DNA from: Anaerosporomusa subterranea
GTDB lineage: Bacteria; Bacillota; Negativicutes; Sporomusales; Acetonemataceae
DNA: 64,000 nt
NCBI RefSeq assembly: GCF_001611555.1
Contig: NZ_LSGP01000017.1
Span: 620,001 to 684,000 of the forward strand
Reading direction: 5' to 3'
Under the pieces are notes generated by a model. The model saw nothing but the letters and a program-made list of their open reading frames with translations, was not told where the DNA came from and did no database searches. Below are positions 14,775 to 23,441 of this stretch, one piece after another; within the stretch, counting starts at the first letter, position 1, and the number at the start of each line of letters is the position of its first letter. A program made the position numbers and the translations under genes.

Positions 14775-16658
14775 ATGCCATTAATCGTATCCAATCTTGC
14801 AAAATCTTTCGGTATTCGCACGCTTTTCAGCGGTGTCAGCTTTGAACTGCGACGCGGCGAAAAGGTGGGACTGGTCGGCGCGAATGGGACGGGGAAGACG
14901 ACTCTTTTGCGCTGTTTGCTTGGCCATGAATCGCCTGATAGCGGGTTAGTCAGCATGGCGCCGGGGGAAACCATCGGCTATGTTGAACAGGACAGTGGAC
15001 ATAAAAGTGAAACCCTGTACCAAGAACTGCGTACAGCCTATCACGATTTGCTGGCTGCTCAGGACGACATGCGACGGTTGGAAGGGGTCATTGCTGCTAA
15101 ACCGGCGGGCGATGCGCTGGATCAGGCACTGAAGCAGTATGCCAGCGTGGTCGAGGTCTTTGAACGAGGCGGCGGCTATGAGATGGAGAATCGGCTGCGG
15201 CGGGTAGCGTTTGGTCTTGGCTTCACAGAAGCTGACCTCGAACGTTCGGTCAGCTCATTTTCCGGCGGGCAAAAAACCCGGATCGCGCTGGTACGGGCAC
15301 TGATTCGACAACCTGACTTTTTGTTTCTCGACGAACCGACAAACCATTTGGACATCGGCATGGTTGAGTGGCTGGAGGAGTTTTTGATCGGGTATCCGGG
15401 CGGCGTTTTGCTGATCTCACATGACCGTTACTTCCTGGATAAGGTCGCAGGCCGGATGTTTGAACTTGAAAATACGAGACTTACCGTCTATAGCGGCGGC
15501 TATAGTGAATATGTCATCCAAAAGACCGAGCGCCTAGCGGCACTTGAGTCTAGTTATGAAAAACAGCAGGCTTATATTGCCAAAACCGAAGCCTATATTG
15601 ACCGTTATCGGGCTGGAATTAAATCCAAACAGGCTCGCGGTCGCCAGTCGCAACTCAATCGGTTGGAACGGATCGAGGCTCCGGCCATGGTGGCCACGCT
15701 ACAGTTTGCTTTCCCAGATGTCAGCGAGTGCGCCGAGCGGGTAGCAGAGGGAGAATCGCTGACATCTAGCTATGGTGAACGGATAGTCTTTGAAAAGCTG
15801 TCTTTCTTGATCCGGCGCGGCGAACGGGTGGCGCTAGTGGGACCAAACGGAGCGGGTAAAAGTACATTGCTGAAAGTGTTGACAGGCGATGTGTCGCCAG
15901 TCAAGGGGCGAGTCAAACTTGGCAGCCGAGTCAAGATTGGCTATTTTGACCAGGAGCACCAAGGTCTTACTCTATCACAAACTGTGTTAGATGAAGTGGT
16001 GAATACCTTTGCCTTCAGCCCGGAGCGAGCACGCTCGGTGTTAGGCGCATTCCTGTTCAGTGGCGACGATGTGTTTCGACCGATTCGCAATCTAAGCGGT
16101 GGCGAGAAGGCGCGCCTATCCTTGCTTAAGCTTTTGATGTCAGGAGCAAATTTTTTAGTATTGGACGAGCCGACAAACCACCTAGATATCCCATCACGGG
16201 AAGCGGTGGAAGATGCACTGCTGGCTTTTCCTGGCACTGTGCTCACCGTATCGCATGACCGCTATTTTCTCGACAAAGTTGCCGACAGAGTGCTGGCGTT
16301 TGATGCAGCAACTCTTGTCGATTTCCCGGGGAATTATAGCTATTACCGAGAACGGCAGGCGCTGCGGCCAACGTTAAAGCCGGCTACGAAGGCGGAACCA
16401 GTCATTAAACAACAAGATGTTCCTGCTGTCAGTGAACGCAAAGCTTCTAAGCAGAGGCCTGAAGATATTGCTAGGAAAGTCGAAAAATTGGAACTGGAAA
16501 TCCGCGAATGGGAAGCCATGCTTAAGATGCTGACCGTAAAGCTAAATGATCCGGCAAACTTCTCTGATCCGCAGAAGACCCAGGAGTTGGCTGATGAGTA
16601 TGCGAAGATGGAGGGGGAGTTAGCGAAGAAGTATGATGAGTGGATGGAACTGCAGTGA
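14775..16658 (+). CDS. ABC-F family ATPase (ribosome-associated, Uup/YdiF-like)
   Basis: A soluble twin-ATPase of the ABC-F class, members of which act on the ribosome as translation factors or antibiotic-resistance proteins. Of 627 residues, the first ABC domain has GANGTGKTT, FSGGQKTR and FLFLDEPTNHLD. A charged linker follows (about residues 240-300). The second has GPNGAGKST, LSGGEKAR and FLVLDEPTNHLD. There is no membrane domain. The C-terminal ~90 residues are a lysine/glutamate-rich coiled coil (EDIARKVEKLELEIREWEA..) as in Uup-type proteins. Whether it confers resistance cannot be told. ATG 14775 follows gttgagg. Confidence 0.9.
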   Translation: MPLIVSNLAKSFGIRTLFSGVSFELRRGEKVGLVGANGTGKTTLLRCLLGHESPDSGLVSMAPGETIGYVEQDSGHKSETLYQELRTAYHDLLAAQDDMRRLEGVIAAKPAGDALDQALKQYASVVEVFERGGGYEMENRLRRVAFGLGFTEADLERSVSSFSGGQKTRIALVRALIRQPDFLFLDEPTNHLDIGMVEWLEEFLIGYPGGVLLISHDRYFLDKVAGRMFELENTRLTVYSGGYSEYVIQKTERLAALESSYEKQQAYIAKTEAYIDRYRAGIKSKQARGRQSQLNRLERIEAPAMVATLQFAFPDVSECAERVAEGESLTSSYGERIVFEKLSFLIRRGERVALVGPNGAGKSTLLKVLTGDVSPVKGRVKLGSRVKIGYFDQEHQGLTLSQTVLDEVVNTFAFSPERARSVLGAFLFSGDDVFRPIRNLSGGEKARLSLLKLLMSGANFLVLDEPTNHLDIPSREAVEDALLAFPGTVLTVSHDRYFLDKVADRVLAFDAATLVDFPGNYSYYRERQALRPTLKPATKAEPVIKQQDVPAVSERKASKQRPEDIARKVEKLELEIREWEAMLKMLTVKLNDPANFSDPQKTQELADEYAKMEGELAKKYDEWMELQ

Positions 16659-16780
16659 CGCGCCATTGATAAGGCACCATCTGCGTTGTTCTCCTGCGGT
16701 TACTTGCTTGCGTACCCCGCGTACGCGGCGCGGCGTAATCCTCGTCGTGCCTAGCATCTAGCACCTTCTAAATGGCGCGT
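16658..16780. repeat. VSE8: nested-hairpin repeat
   Basis: Outer stem acgcgccatt (16658-16667) / aatggcgcgt (16771-16780), perfect. The inner part (ctcctgcggttacttgcttg .. gcggcgtaatcctcg) is nearly identical to that of VSE10. It starts at the last base of the ABC-F stop codon. Confidence 0.88.
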
Positions 16781-16785
16781 GAACG

Positions 16786-16886
16786 GGACATTGATATACC
16801 CCATCTGCGCAATAGCCCCGAGGCCCCCTTGCTAGTGAAGTTCACTCGTTGCAGTTGGGCCATCGGGGCTATGTTAACATCTAGGG
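16786..16886. repeat. VSE9: nested-hairpin repeat, variant cap
   Basis: Inner stem atagccccgaggccc (16812-16826) pairs with gggccatcggggctat (16857-16872) with one bulge. The cap differs from other copies (gctagtgaagttcactcgttgc). No clear outer stem. A frame across VSE8 and VSE9 (16772-17032) is not a gene. Confidence 0.75.
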
Positions 16887-16914
16887 AAAACACGGAAGGA
16901 CTCTACAATCAGCT

Positions 16915-16930
16915 TGGCATGATACTTGCA
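16915..16930 (+). promoter_or_regulatory. Sigma54 (-24/-12) promoter of the activator gene
   Basis: TGGCATGATACTTGCA matches the sigma54 consensus TGGCAY-N5-TTGCW at every constrained position, with GG and GC at the correct spacing. It lies 72 bases before the GTG of the activator gene, so the activator is probably autoregulated. Confidence 0.75.
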
Positions 16931-16944
16931 ACAGTCTTGAATTA

Positions 16945-16958
16945 CCGACAAGTTGTCG
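16945..16958. promoter_or_regulatory. Palindromic site 1, possible activator binding site
   Basis: CCGACAAGTTGTCG contains a perfect CGACAA / TTGTCG dyad. A closely related dyad (CCGACAGTTGTCGG) occurs at 18401-18414, upstream of the second sigma54 promoter. The pairing of like sites with both promoters suggests recognition by the encoded activator. Confidence 0.45.
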
Positions 16959-17001
16959 CGGTTTTTACGGATTTTGCTACAAGTATGGGGAGGCGATACG
17001 C

Positions 17002-18378
17002 GTGCTGGATTTTTCTCAGAGTAAAGAGATGATTTACAAGGCATTGGAGTCAATGGCGGGGTTTGTAATTACAGACACGGAAGGGCGAATTGTTTATCTG
17101 AGTCAACGTTACGCAGATATTCTTGAAGTGGATGCGGCAGAGGCGGTAGGGAAGCTTGCTGCAAACATTATCCCCCATACTCGCATGCAGATTGTGACTC
17201 AGACTGGGCGTGAAGAAATTGGCATGATCTTTAAGCTGAAGAACGGTGAGAGTATTTTAGTCAATCGAATTCCTATTAAGGTTGATGATAAGGTAATTGG
17301 CGCTTTTGCGTTTAGTACTTTTTCCACCGGTGAATTAAATACTGCGGCGACAATTGACCGGGTACAGCGTCTGAACCAGGAAGTTTGCCAGTATAAGAAA
17401 GAATTAAAGGAATTGCGCGGGGCGAAATATTCGATCGATCAGATTATCGGCGCCTCACCAGCTATTCATAAGATAAAAGAAACAATACGAAAGGTATCAC
17501 AGACGAAATCAACAGTGTTGATTACCGGTGAGACGGGAACTGGTAAGGAACTGGTGGCACATGCCATCCATCAGTTGAGTCCGCGAAACCATCATTCGTT
17601 CATTCGTGTGAACTGTGCGGCGATTCCGCCGGACTTGCTGGAATCTGAGCTGTTTGGCTACGAGGAAGGCGCTTTTACCGGGGCAAAGAGAGGCGGAAAG
17701 CTTGGCAAGTTTGAAATGGCCAACTATGGCACTCTGCTTCTTGATGAGATTAATCAGATGCCCATCTATCTTCAGTCTAAGCTGTTGCGGGTTATTCAAG
17801 AAAGTGAGGTAGAGCGGGTAGGCGGCAATAAGCTCATCGACATTGATGTCAGGCTAATCTTTACCACTAACCAGGATTTATTAGAACTGGTACGCAAGGG
17901 CGATTTCAGGGAAGACTTGTATTACCGGATCAACGTTGTTACTGTCGATGTTCCACCGCTTCGCCACCGAAAAGAGGACATACCCTCGTTGGTCAATTAT
18001 TTTGTAAAGAAAATAAACCGGGAAATTGGCTTACATATTACCAATGTTGAGGACGAAGTGATGAATTTGTTTCAGACTCATGACTGGCCGGGAAATATAC
18101 GAGAACTAGGATATGTGCTTGAGCGAGCTGCCAATATCCAATTATCGGGCAGTATCGGAATGGATTGTTTCGAAAATCTCATTCTGCGAATTCAAAACGA
18201 GTCTTCTAATGTATCACGTGATTCAGGACTGGCGTCTGCACGGGCGCAAGCAGAGAAGGAGAAGATTTTGCAGGCGCTCAATATGGCAAACGGCAATGTG
18301 AAATTGGCTTCACAATTCTTAAAGATACATCGCAGTGTGCTTTATGATAAAATTAAAAAATATTGCATAACAATTTAA
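17002..18378 (+). CDS. Sigma54-dependent transcriptional activator (PAS-AAA+-Fis HTH)
   Basis: An enhancer-binding protein that opens sigma54 promoters by ATP hydrolysis. The 458 residues show an N-terminal PAS-like sensor (about 10-105, GFVITDTEGRIVYLSQRYADILE), a short coiled linker, and the AAA+ domain with Walker A GETGTGKE, the sigma54 contact loop GAFTGA, Walker B GTLLLDEIN and the arginine-finger region FREDLYYRI. The C-terminal Fis-type helix-turn-helix includes NVKLASQFLKIHRSVLYDKI. GTG 17002 follows ggggagg (16987-16993). The PAS layout resembles PrdR/RocR-like regulators of anaerobic catabolism. The sigma54 promoter at 18658 in front of the dehydrogenase is its most likely target. 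Confidence 0.93.
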   Translation: MLDFSQSKEMIYKALESMAGFVITDTEGRIVYLSQRYADILEVDAAEAVGKLAANIIPHTRMQIVTQTGREEIGMIFKLKNGESILVNRIPIKVDDKVIGAFAFSTFSTGELNTAATIDRVQRLNQEVCQYKKELKELRGAKYSIDQIIGASPAIHKIKETIRKVSQTKSTVLITGETGTGKELVAHAIHQLSPRNHHSFIRVNCAAIPPDLLESELFGYEEGAFTGAKRGGKLGKFEMANYGTLLLDEINQMPIYLQSKLLRVIQESEVERVGGNKLIDIDVRLIFTTNQDLLELVRKGDFREDLYYRINVVTVDVPPLRHRKEDIPSLVNYFVKKINREIGLHITNVEDEVMNLFQTHDWPGNIRELGYVLERAANIQLSGSIGMDCFENLILRIQNESSNVSRDSGLASARAQAEKEKILQALNMANGNVKLASQFLKIHRSVLYDKIKKYCITI

Positions 18379-18400
18379 CGGAAAATTCAGTCGGAAATAC

Positions 18401-18414
18401 CCGACAGTTGTCGG
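18401..18414. promoter_or_regulatory. Palindromic site 2, possible enhancer for the catabolic operon
   Basis: CCGACAGTTGTCGG has CCGACA / TGTCGG arms around GT, like the site at 16945. It lies about 245 bases before the sigma54 promoter at 18658, a normal distance for an upstream activating sequence. Confidence 0.45.
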
Positions 18415-18474
18415 CGACTTCCTACGGATCTTGGGCTGCTTAGGACCTATATAGAGCGTTTTTCTCAGAACTCG

Positions 18475-18506
18475 GAGTCTAATTGAAAAAAATTAGACTC
18501 TTTTTT
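18475..18506 (+). terminator. Intrinsic terminator of the sigma54 activator gene
   Basis: Stem gagtctaatt / aattagactc, loop gaaaaa, followed by tttttt. Confidence 0.85.
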
Positions 18507-18576
18507 ATTTTCCTATAATTATGTTCTGCATCCTTTTAGGATTGGTTGGAAAGTAACTTGGCTGGGAGGATTGGTT

Positions 18577-18622
18577 GTCTATAGTAGCGCTAGAGATGCT
18601 AGTGGCGTTGGTGCTATCGTGC
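18577..18622. repeat. TRI repeat copy
   Basis: tatagtagcgctagagatgctagtggcg and ggtgctatcgtg, related to the copy at 12247-12292. It lies between the terminator and the sigma54 promoter. Confidence 0.55.
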
Positions 18623-18657
18623 TCTGTACTTTCCAAAAGACCGTGCGTGGTTTTTTC

Positions 18658-18673
18658 TGGCATGGTTTGTGCT
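18658..18673 (+). promoter_or_regulatory. Sigma54 (-24/-12) promoter of the catabolic operon
   Basis: TGGCATGGTTTGTGCT keeps TGGCA, the GG and GC dinucleotides and the exact spacing of the sigma54 consensus. One T of TTGC is replaced by G. It lies just before the ribosome site (aaggagg, 18686-18692) of the dehydrogenase gene, giving a very short leader. Confidence 0.6.
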
Positions 18674-18700
18674 ATTTAGTATGGCAAGGAGGTGAAACTG

Positions 18701-19666
18701 ATGCAGACTTCTCAGTTTACAAAAATTGCATGTATCGGTTCCGGTCTTATTGGGGTTGGGTGGACGGTTAACTTTATTGTCAAAGGCTATAGCGTAAATC
18801 TCTATGACATTAATAAACCGCAATTAGAAACTGCTGCGAAGCTTATTCAACGCAATTTGGAATTCCTGGTTGCCAAGGAGGTTCTGACCCAGGAAGGCGC
18901 GGCGGAGGCGGCGAGCCGGATTTTCTATTACACTGATCTGGCGGAGGCGGTCAAAGACGTTCAGTTTGTTCAGGAGGCCGGTCCGGAACGCTATGATGTA
19001 AAACAGTCAATTTTAGCAGAAGTCGAAAAGCACGTGTCAGACGAAGTGGTGTTTGCCAGTAGCACGTCAGGTCTCTTGTTAACGGAAATTGCAAAACATG
19101 CCAAGCATCCTGAGCGGTGTCTGGGGGCGCATCCCTATAACCCGGTTCATTTGATTCCCTTAGTCGAAATAACCAAAGGCGATAAGACCAGTGAGAAGTA
19201 TGTGAATCTTGCCTGCGAATTTTATCAGCAGCTTGGTAAGGAGCCGATTGTTTTGAAAAAAGAGGCGCTTGGCTTTATAGCTAACCGATTGCAGGTTGCT
19301 CTTTACAGAGAGGCAGTAGAGTTAGTGATGCGAGGCGTGTGTACTGTTGAAGAAGTGGATAAGGCGGCTCTGTTTGGCCCCGGCCTACGGTTTGGTATTT
19401 TGGGCCCAAACTTAATTTTTCAATTAGGCGGAGGGGCGCACGGTATTACAGGAATTTTAACCCATATCGGGCCTTCGGTAGAAATGTGGTGGGCGGATAT
19501 GGCCGACTGGAAGAGGTTTCCTGAAGGCTGGATCGAGATGGCTCAAGTTGGAGTGGACAAGGCAATGGCTAACAGGGATAAACAAATCGGCAATACAAAC
19601 GAAGAAGTTTCCCGATACCGAGATGATATGCTGGTAGAAGTATTGAAACTCCACAAAAAATTATAG
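18701..19666 (+). CDS. 3-hydroxyacyl-CoA dehydrogenase family protein, carnitine-dehydrogenase-like
   Basis: An NAD-dependent oxidoreductase of 321 residues, the length of bacterial L-carnitine dehydrogenases. The N-terminal Rossmann fold shows IACIGSGLIGVGWTVNF, the middle has SSTSGLL and GAHPYNPVHLIPLVEI, and the C-terminal part has GFIANRLQVALYREAVELV and FGPGLRFGILGPN. This single-domain form usually acts on free beta-hydroxy acids and not CoA esters, making a beta-keto acid. That fits the BKACE encoded downstream, which uses such keto acids. ATG 18701 is chosen because aggagg (18687-18692) is eight bases upstream. First gene after a sigma54 promoter. The substrate is not determined; carnitine is one candidate. 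Confidence 0.85.
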   Translation: MQTSQFTKIACIGSGLIGVGWTVNFIVKGYSVNLYDINKPQLETAAKLIQRNLEFLVAKEVLTQEGAAEAASRIFYYTDLAEAVKDVQFVQEAGPERYDVKQSILAEVEKHVSDEVVFASSTSGLLLTEIAKHAKHPERCLGAHPYNPVHLIPLVEITKGDKTSEKYVNLACEFYQQLGKEPIVLKKEALGFIANRLQVALYREAVELVMRGVCTVEEVDKAALFGPGLRFGILGPNLIFQLGGGAHGITGILTHIGPSVEMWWADMADWKRFPEGWIEMAQVGVDKAMANRDKQIGNTNEEVSRYRDDMLVEVLKLHKKL

Positions 19667-19789
19667 AGGCTGTTATAAAACGCCCATCTGCGTTGTTACT
19701 CCTGCGGTTACTTGCTTGCGTACATGCGCGTACGCGGCGCGGCGTAATCCTCGTCGCGCCTAGCATCTGAACATTTTCTAACAGCCTCT
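19665..19789. repeat. VSE10: nested-hairpin repeat
   Basis: Outer stem agaggctgtta (19665-19675) / taacagcctct (19779-19789), perfect, extended by A/T-rich pairing. The inner part is nearly the same as in VSE8. It begins inside the stop codon of the dehydrogenase and ends 45 bases before the GntP gene. Confidence 0.88.
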
Positions 19790-19834
19790 TATAGCGCGTG
19801 AACAGGATTAATTCAGTTTGAAAGGGGTATTGGA

Positions 19835-21235
19835 ATGGAAGTAATCGGTATACTCTTGAGTTTATTTCTGTTGATGTATTTTGCCTATCGCGGCTTTTCC
19901 GTCATTCTGTTCGCTCCGATTTTTGCTTTGCTAGCTGCAGTCAGCCAAGGATTCTCAGTTATGCCTTCCTATACTGAGCTGTTTATGGGGAAAGCAGTCG
20001 GTTACGTTAAAGCATATTTCCCGGTTTTTATCCTCGGGGCAGTATTTGGCAAGGTCATCGAAGATACCGGCATGGCCAAATCTATCTCTCAGGCGATTGT
20101 CAGAGCTGTAGGCAAAGGTAAACCGCAGGCGATTATAGCGATAGCCATTACGGGAATTGTACTTACATATGGTGGGGTAAACACCATGGTTGCCGTTTTT
20201 GCCATATATCCATTTGGCTGTGCCTTGTTCAGGGAGGTTGGTATACCGAAGCGCTTGCTGCCGGCAGCAATACTTTTCGGTGCGGGGACCGTCACCATGG
20301 ATGCTTTTCCTGGTACTCCGCAGATCCAAAATCTCATACCTACCACTTACTTTGGCACAAATGCCTATGCAGCTCCTATCAATGGAATTCTAGGTGGATT
20401 ACTTGTTCTTGGACTGTGTTTTGCCTGGCTAAAATGGCGGGTGGATCAGTCAGGAGAGGAGGGATATGGCGAAGGACATACCAATGAGCCAATCGAGTCA
20501 AATAACTTTGAGCCCCTTGATTGGAGGCTTGCTGTTATCCCTCTCGTCACAGTACTCGTTTTAAACTATGTTATGACACGGCTTTTCTATTGGGATCCCA
20601 ATCTTTTGCTTCCTTTCCAAAGTATGAAGCTGCCAATGGTAGCGGCCAGCATTAAAAATGTTATCGCAATTTGGTCTTTGATTATCGCGGAAAGCGTCGC
20701 TATCTGCTTAGCGCTGCTTATCGGCTTTAAAAACATCAAGGGTGGCGGTAAACTTGCCAAGACTCTTAACGCAGGTGCCGTCGGTTCGTTGCTCGCTGTC
20801 ATGAACGTAGCGTCTGAAGTAGGTTATGGGAATGTTATCGCTTCATTACCAGGGTTCTCCTCTATTGCTAATTTCCTGTTTTCAATCAAGATGGGCAACT
20901 CTCCGCTGCTGTCTGAAGCCGTAACGGTGAACGTGCTAGCTGGGATAACGGGGTCTGCTTCTGGCGGGATGTCGATCGCTTTAGACATTATGGGTAAAGA
21001 GTGGCTGAGCATGGCAAATGCTATTGGTTTGTCGCCAGAGATGCTCCACCGGGTCGCATCAATGGCATCAGGAGGCATGGATACGCTACCGCACAATGGA
21101 GCGATTATCACTGTGTTGGCAGTTTGCGGCCTTACCCATAAACAGTCTTATTTTGATATTTTTGCTGTTACAGTTTGTAAAACCTTTGCCGCCTTCATGA
21201 TCATAGTGTTTTATAGCCTTACAGGTCTTCTTTAA
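19835..21235 (+). CDS. GntP-family anion permease
   Basis: An inner-membrane transporter of 466 residues with many hydrophobic helices, from EVIGILLSLFLLMYFAYRGF to the C-terminal ITVLAVCGLTHKQSYFDI. Features of the gluconate:H+ symporter (GntP) family are FGKVIEDTGMAKSISQAIV and TYGGVNTMVAVFAIYPFG. Members import gluconate, hydroxybutyrate or other small hydroxy acids. Its place between a hydroxy-acid dehydrogenase and the BKACE suggests it imports the pathway's starting acid. ATG 19835 has aaagggg (19821-19827). VSE10 separates it from the first gene, so expression may depend on read-through. Confidence 0.88.
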   Translation: MEVIGILLSLFLLMYFAYRGFSVILFAPIFALLAAVSQGFSVMPSYTELFMGKAVGYVKAYFPVFILGAVFGKVIEDTGMAKSISQAIVRAVGKGKPQAIIAIAITGIVLTYGGVNTMVAVFAIYPFGCALFREVGIPKRLLPAAILFGAGTVTMDAFPGTPQIQNLIPTTYFGTNAYAAPINGILGGLLVLGLCFAWLKWRVDQSGEEGYGEGHTNEPIESNNFEPLDWRLAVIPLVTVLVLNYVMTRLFYWDPNLLLPFQSMKLPMVAASIKNVIAIWSLIIAESVAICLALLIGFKNIKGGGKLAKTLNAGAVGSLLAVMNVASEVGYGNVIASLPGFSSIANFLFSIKMGNSPLLSEAVTVNVLAGITGSASGGMSIALDIMGKEWLSMANAIGLSPEMLHRVASMASGGMDTLPHNGAIITVLAVCGLTHKQSYFDIFAVTVCKTFAAFMIIVFYSLTGLL

Positions 21236-21277
21236 AAAAGACTTGGTCACTTGTAAATAAAAGGAGAGATGAATAAT

Positions 21278-22297
21278 ATGCGTGCAGCAATCATGGGAGT
21301 GGGCTCACTAGGAACGATCATGGGCGCACTAATTACAAAAAATGGCGGGGATGTTGTGCTGATTGATACGAACAAACAGCATGTCGATGCCTTAAATGCA
21401 AAAGGAGCCACAATCACAGGCAAGCTGGAACTAAATGTTCCGGTTAAGGCGATTACGCCAGACCAGATGTCGGGAATTTACGACATTGTGTTTTATGTTG
21501 TTAAGCAGACCTATAACGAAATCGCGTTAAATCAGCTATTGCCTCACCTCAGCCCAACCAGTACAGTCTGTACTTTGCAAAACGGGGTGCCTGAAGATGC
21601 TGTCGCAGAGATCGTGGGCAGAGAACGCACATTAGGTTGTACGGTAGGCTGGGGTGCTACTTGGATCGAACCAGGCGTATCAATGCTGACATCTGAGCCG
21701 GGAAGCATGTCGTTTGATCTCGGCGAGCTCGACGGTACGATCAGGGAGCGTACGCATGCAGCCGCGAACCTGTTAAACATGGTTGCGAAGACGGATATTG
21801 TGCCGAATCTGGCAGGTATTCGCTGGACTAAGCTGCTGATTAATGCAACCTTTAGCGGTATGTCGGCAGTGCTAGGCTGTACATTTGGCGATATTCTCGA
21901 TAACGAAAAGGCGCTGATGTGCGCGGCTCATATCGGTAACGAAACGATTACGATTGCTGCGGCCAGAGGCATAAAGCTGGAGCCGCTGCAAGGCCACGAT
22001 ATTACGATTCTTGCGTTCGGCAGTAAAAAGGAACGAATCGCTAAATTGGGGATGTATAAAGCTATCTTTGGGCCGCATCGTCAATTGAAAGCAAGTATGC
22101 TGCAAGATCTTGAGAAAGGCAGAAAGACAGAGATTGATGCAATTGACGGTGTTGTAGCCCAATGGGGCGAAAAGCTAGGTGTCCCAACGCCGATTAGCCA
22201 CAAAGTGGTGGAAGTGGTCAAAAGTATCGAGGCTGGACAGAATACGTGTTCTTTCAAAAACCTCGAGTATTTTATACTGCCTGAGTTAACCGAGTAA
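21278..22297 (+). CDS. Ketopantoate reductase family (ApbA/PanE-like) dehydrogenase
   Basis: A 339-residue NAD(P)-dependent oxidoreductase with the N-terminal loop MGVGSLGTIMGALI, CTLQNGVPED (the conserved 'QNG' segment) and the helical C-terminal domain with WTKLLINATFSGMSAVLG, where the family's catalytic Lys lies. In this catabolic cluster it is unlikely to serve pantothenate synthesis. It probably oxidises or reduces a 2-hydroxy/2-keto acid related to the substrate, an inference from context only. ATG 21278 leaves proper spacing from aaggag (21261-21266). The ATG at 21269 is too close. Confidence 0.8.
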   Translation: MRAAIMGVGSLGTIMGALITKNGGDVVLIDTNKQHVDALNAKGATITGKLELNVPVKAITPDQMSGIYDIVFYVVKQTYNEIALNQLLPHLSPTSTVCTLQNGVPEDAVAEIVGRERTLGCTVGWGATWIEPGVSMLTSEPGSMSFDLGELDGTIRERTHAAANLLNMVAKTDIVPNLAGIRWTKLLINATFSGMSAVLGCTFGDILDNEKALMCAAHIGNETITIAAARGIKLEPLQGHDITILAFGSKKERIAKLGMYKAIFGPHRQLKASMLQDLEKGRKTEIDAIDGVVAQWGEKLGVPTPISHKVVEVVKSIEAGQNTCSFKNLEYFILPELTE

Positions 22298-22349
22298 CCC
22301 AATTCGCGCGATTAAAACAAAAAAATATATTTAGGGAGGTAATCAAACC

Positions 22350-23276
22350 ATGGCAATACCAAACTCAAAACGTATCATCAGTTGTGCGATCACCGGGTCG
22401 ATTCATGTGCCCAGTATGTCGCCATATCTTCCCATCACACCGGATGAAATTGCTCAAAATGCGATCGATGCCGCCAGTGCCGGAGCGGCGATCGTACACA
22501 TTCATGCCCGTAACCCGGAAACAGGGCAGCCGTCTCCTGATATGAATCTGTATCGCCAAATTATCGAAAAAATTCGCGCCAAGAACGAAGATGTAATGAT
22601 TTGCATCACTACCGGTGGCGGCGCTGGCATGACGGTTGAACAGCGGGCTGCGGTTATTCCTGAGTTTAAGCCTGAACTGGCTTCGATGAATGCAGGCTCA
22701 ATCAACTGGGGACTGTTTCCGGCAAAAGAAAAAATCAAAGAATTCAAGTTCCCTTGGGAAAGCCAAATGCTGGATATGACTAAGAATTTTGTGTTTGAAA
22801 ATACCTTTGCCGCGATGGAAAAAGTCTGCAAAATTATGAGTGAAAACGGCACAAAGCCTGAACTCGAAGTATATGATACAGGCCATCTGTATAACATCGC
22901 TTATCTAATTCAGGCCGGGATCGTTAAACCACCGATTACCATGCAATTCGTCACCGGCATCCTCGGCGGCATCAGTTCTACCCCTTATGACATCATGAAT
23001 TTGCACACAACGGCCGAGCGGCTGTTTGGCAAGGGACAATATGCATGGTCGGTAATCGGTGCAGGCAAGGCCGAGTACCCTGCCGCTATTATGGCCTTGA
23101 TTCTCGGCGGCCACGTCAGGGTGGGATTGGAAGACAACTTGTACCTGGGAAAAGGTACGCTCGCTAAGAATAATGCGCAACTGGTCGAGAAGATGGCCCG
23201 GATCATGGGGGAATTGGATCTGGAGCCGGCTACGCCGCAAGAAGCTAGGGAACTGCTGGGCCTGCCGCGGAAATAG
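22350..23276 (+). CDS. Beta-keto acid cleavage enzyme (BKACE, DUF849 family)
   Basis: Condenses a beta-keto acid with acetyl-CoA to give acetoacetate and a shortened acyl-CoA. The Kce enzyme of lysine fermentation is the prototype. The 308-residue TIM barrel shows the zinc-binding pair HIHAR (His50, His52), the preceding ITGSIHVPSMSPYLPITP, the glycine stretch CITTGGGAGM and late GLEDNLYLGKG. The last conserves the metal-ligand Glu region. It is followed by two sorts of CoA-transferase and, further on, a thiolase, which is what is needed to use acetoacetate. Known family members accept 3-dehydrocarnitine, 3-keto-5-aminohexanoate and others, so the substrate here is open. ATG 22350 with agggagg. 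Confidence 0.92.
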   Translation: MAIPNSKRIISCAITGSIHVPSMSPYLPITPDEIAQNAIDAASAGAAIVHIHARNPETGQPSPDMNLYRQIIEKIRAKNEDVMICITTGGGAGMTVEQRAAVIPEFKPELASMNAGSINWGLFPAKEKIKEFKFPWESQMLDMTKNFVFENTFAAMEKVCKIMSENGTKPELEVYDTGHLYNIAYLIQAGIVKPPITMQFVTGILGGISSTPYDIMNLHTTAERLFGKGQYAWSVIGAGKAEYPAAIMALILGGHVRVGLEDNLYLGKGTLAKNNAQLVEKMARIMGELDLEPATPQEARELLGLPRK

Positions 23277-23317
23277 CGGTGTGCAACAGTTTGTAGAGTA
23301 AGTCCGGGAGTCTGGAG

Positions 23318-23397
23318 AAGATCGCCGCGCTTCGAACGCGGGCGCTATGCCATGGACGGCATAGACGCTCGACTGAGCGCAGCGACGCGGCGATCTT
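23318..23397 (+). terminator. Terminator-like inverted repeat between BKACE and CoA-transferase genes
   Basis: Stem aagatcgccgcg (23318-23329) / cgcggcgatctt (23386-23397), with nested ctatgccatggacggcatag in the loop, followed by T-rich sequence. A related stem is at 32948-32994. As it lies inside the operon, it may reduce downstream expression. Confidence 0.55.
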
Positions 23398-23441
23398 TCC
23401 CTCGTTTTACTTTTAATTTTTTCTTGAAGGAGGCGCTACCA

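Noticed and set aside
16772-17032. Open frame of 86 codons before the sigma54 activator
   Set aside because: It runs through repeats VSE8 and VSE9, the sigma54 promoter and the ribosome site of the next gene, and has no protein-like features.
23352-23441. Upstream ATG start for the 4-hydroxybutyrate CoA-transferase-like gene
   Set aside because: The extension lies in an inverted repeat and has no ribosome site. A perfect site serves the ATT at 23442.
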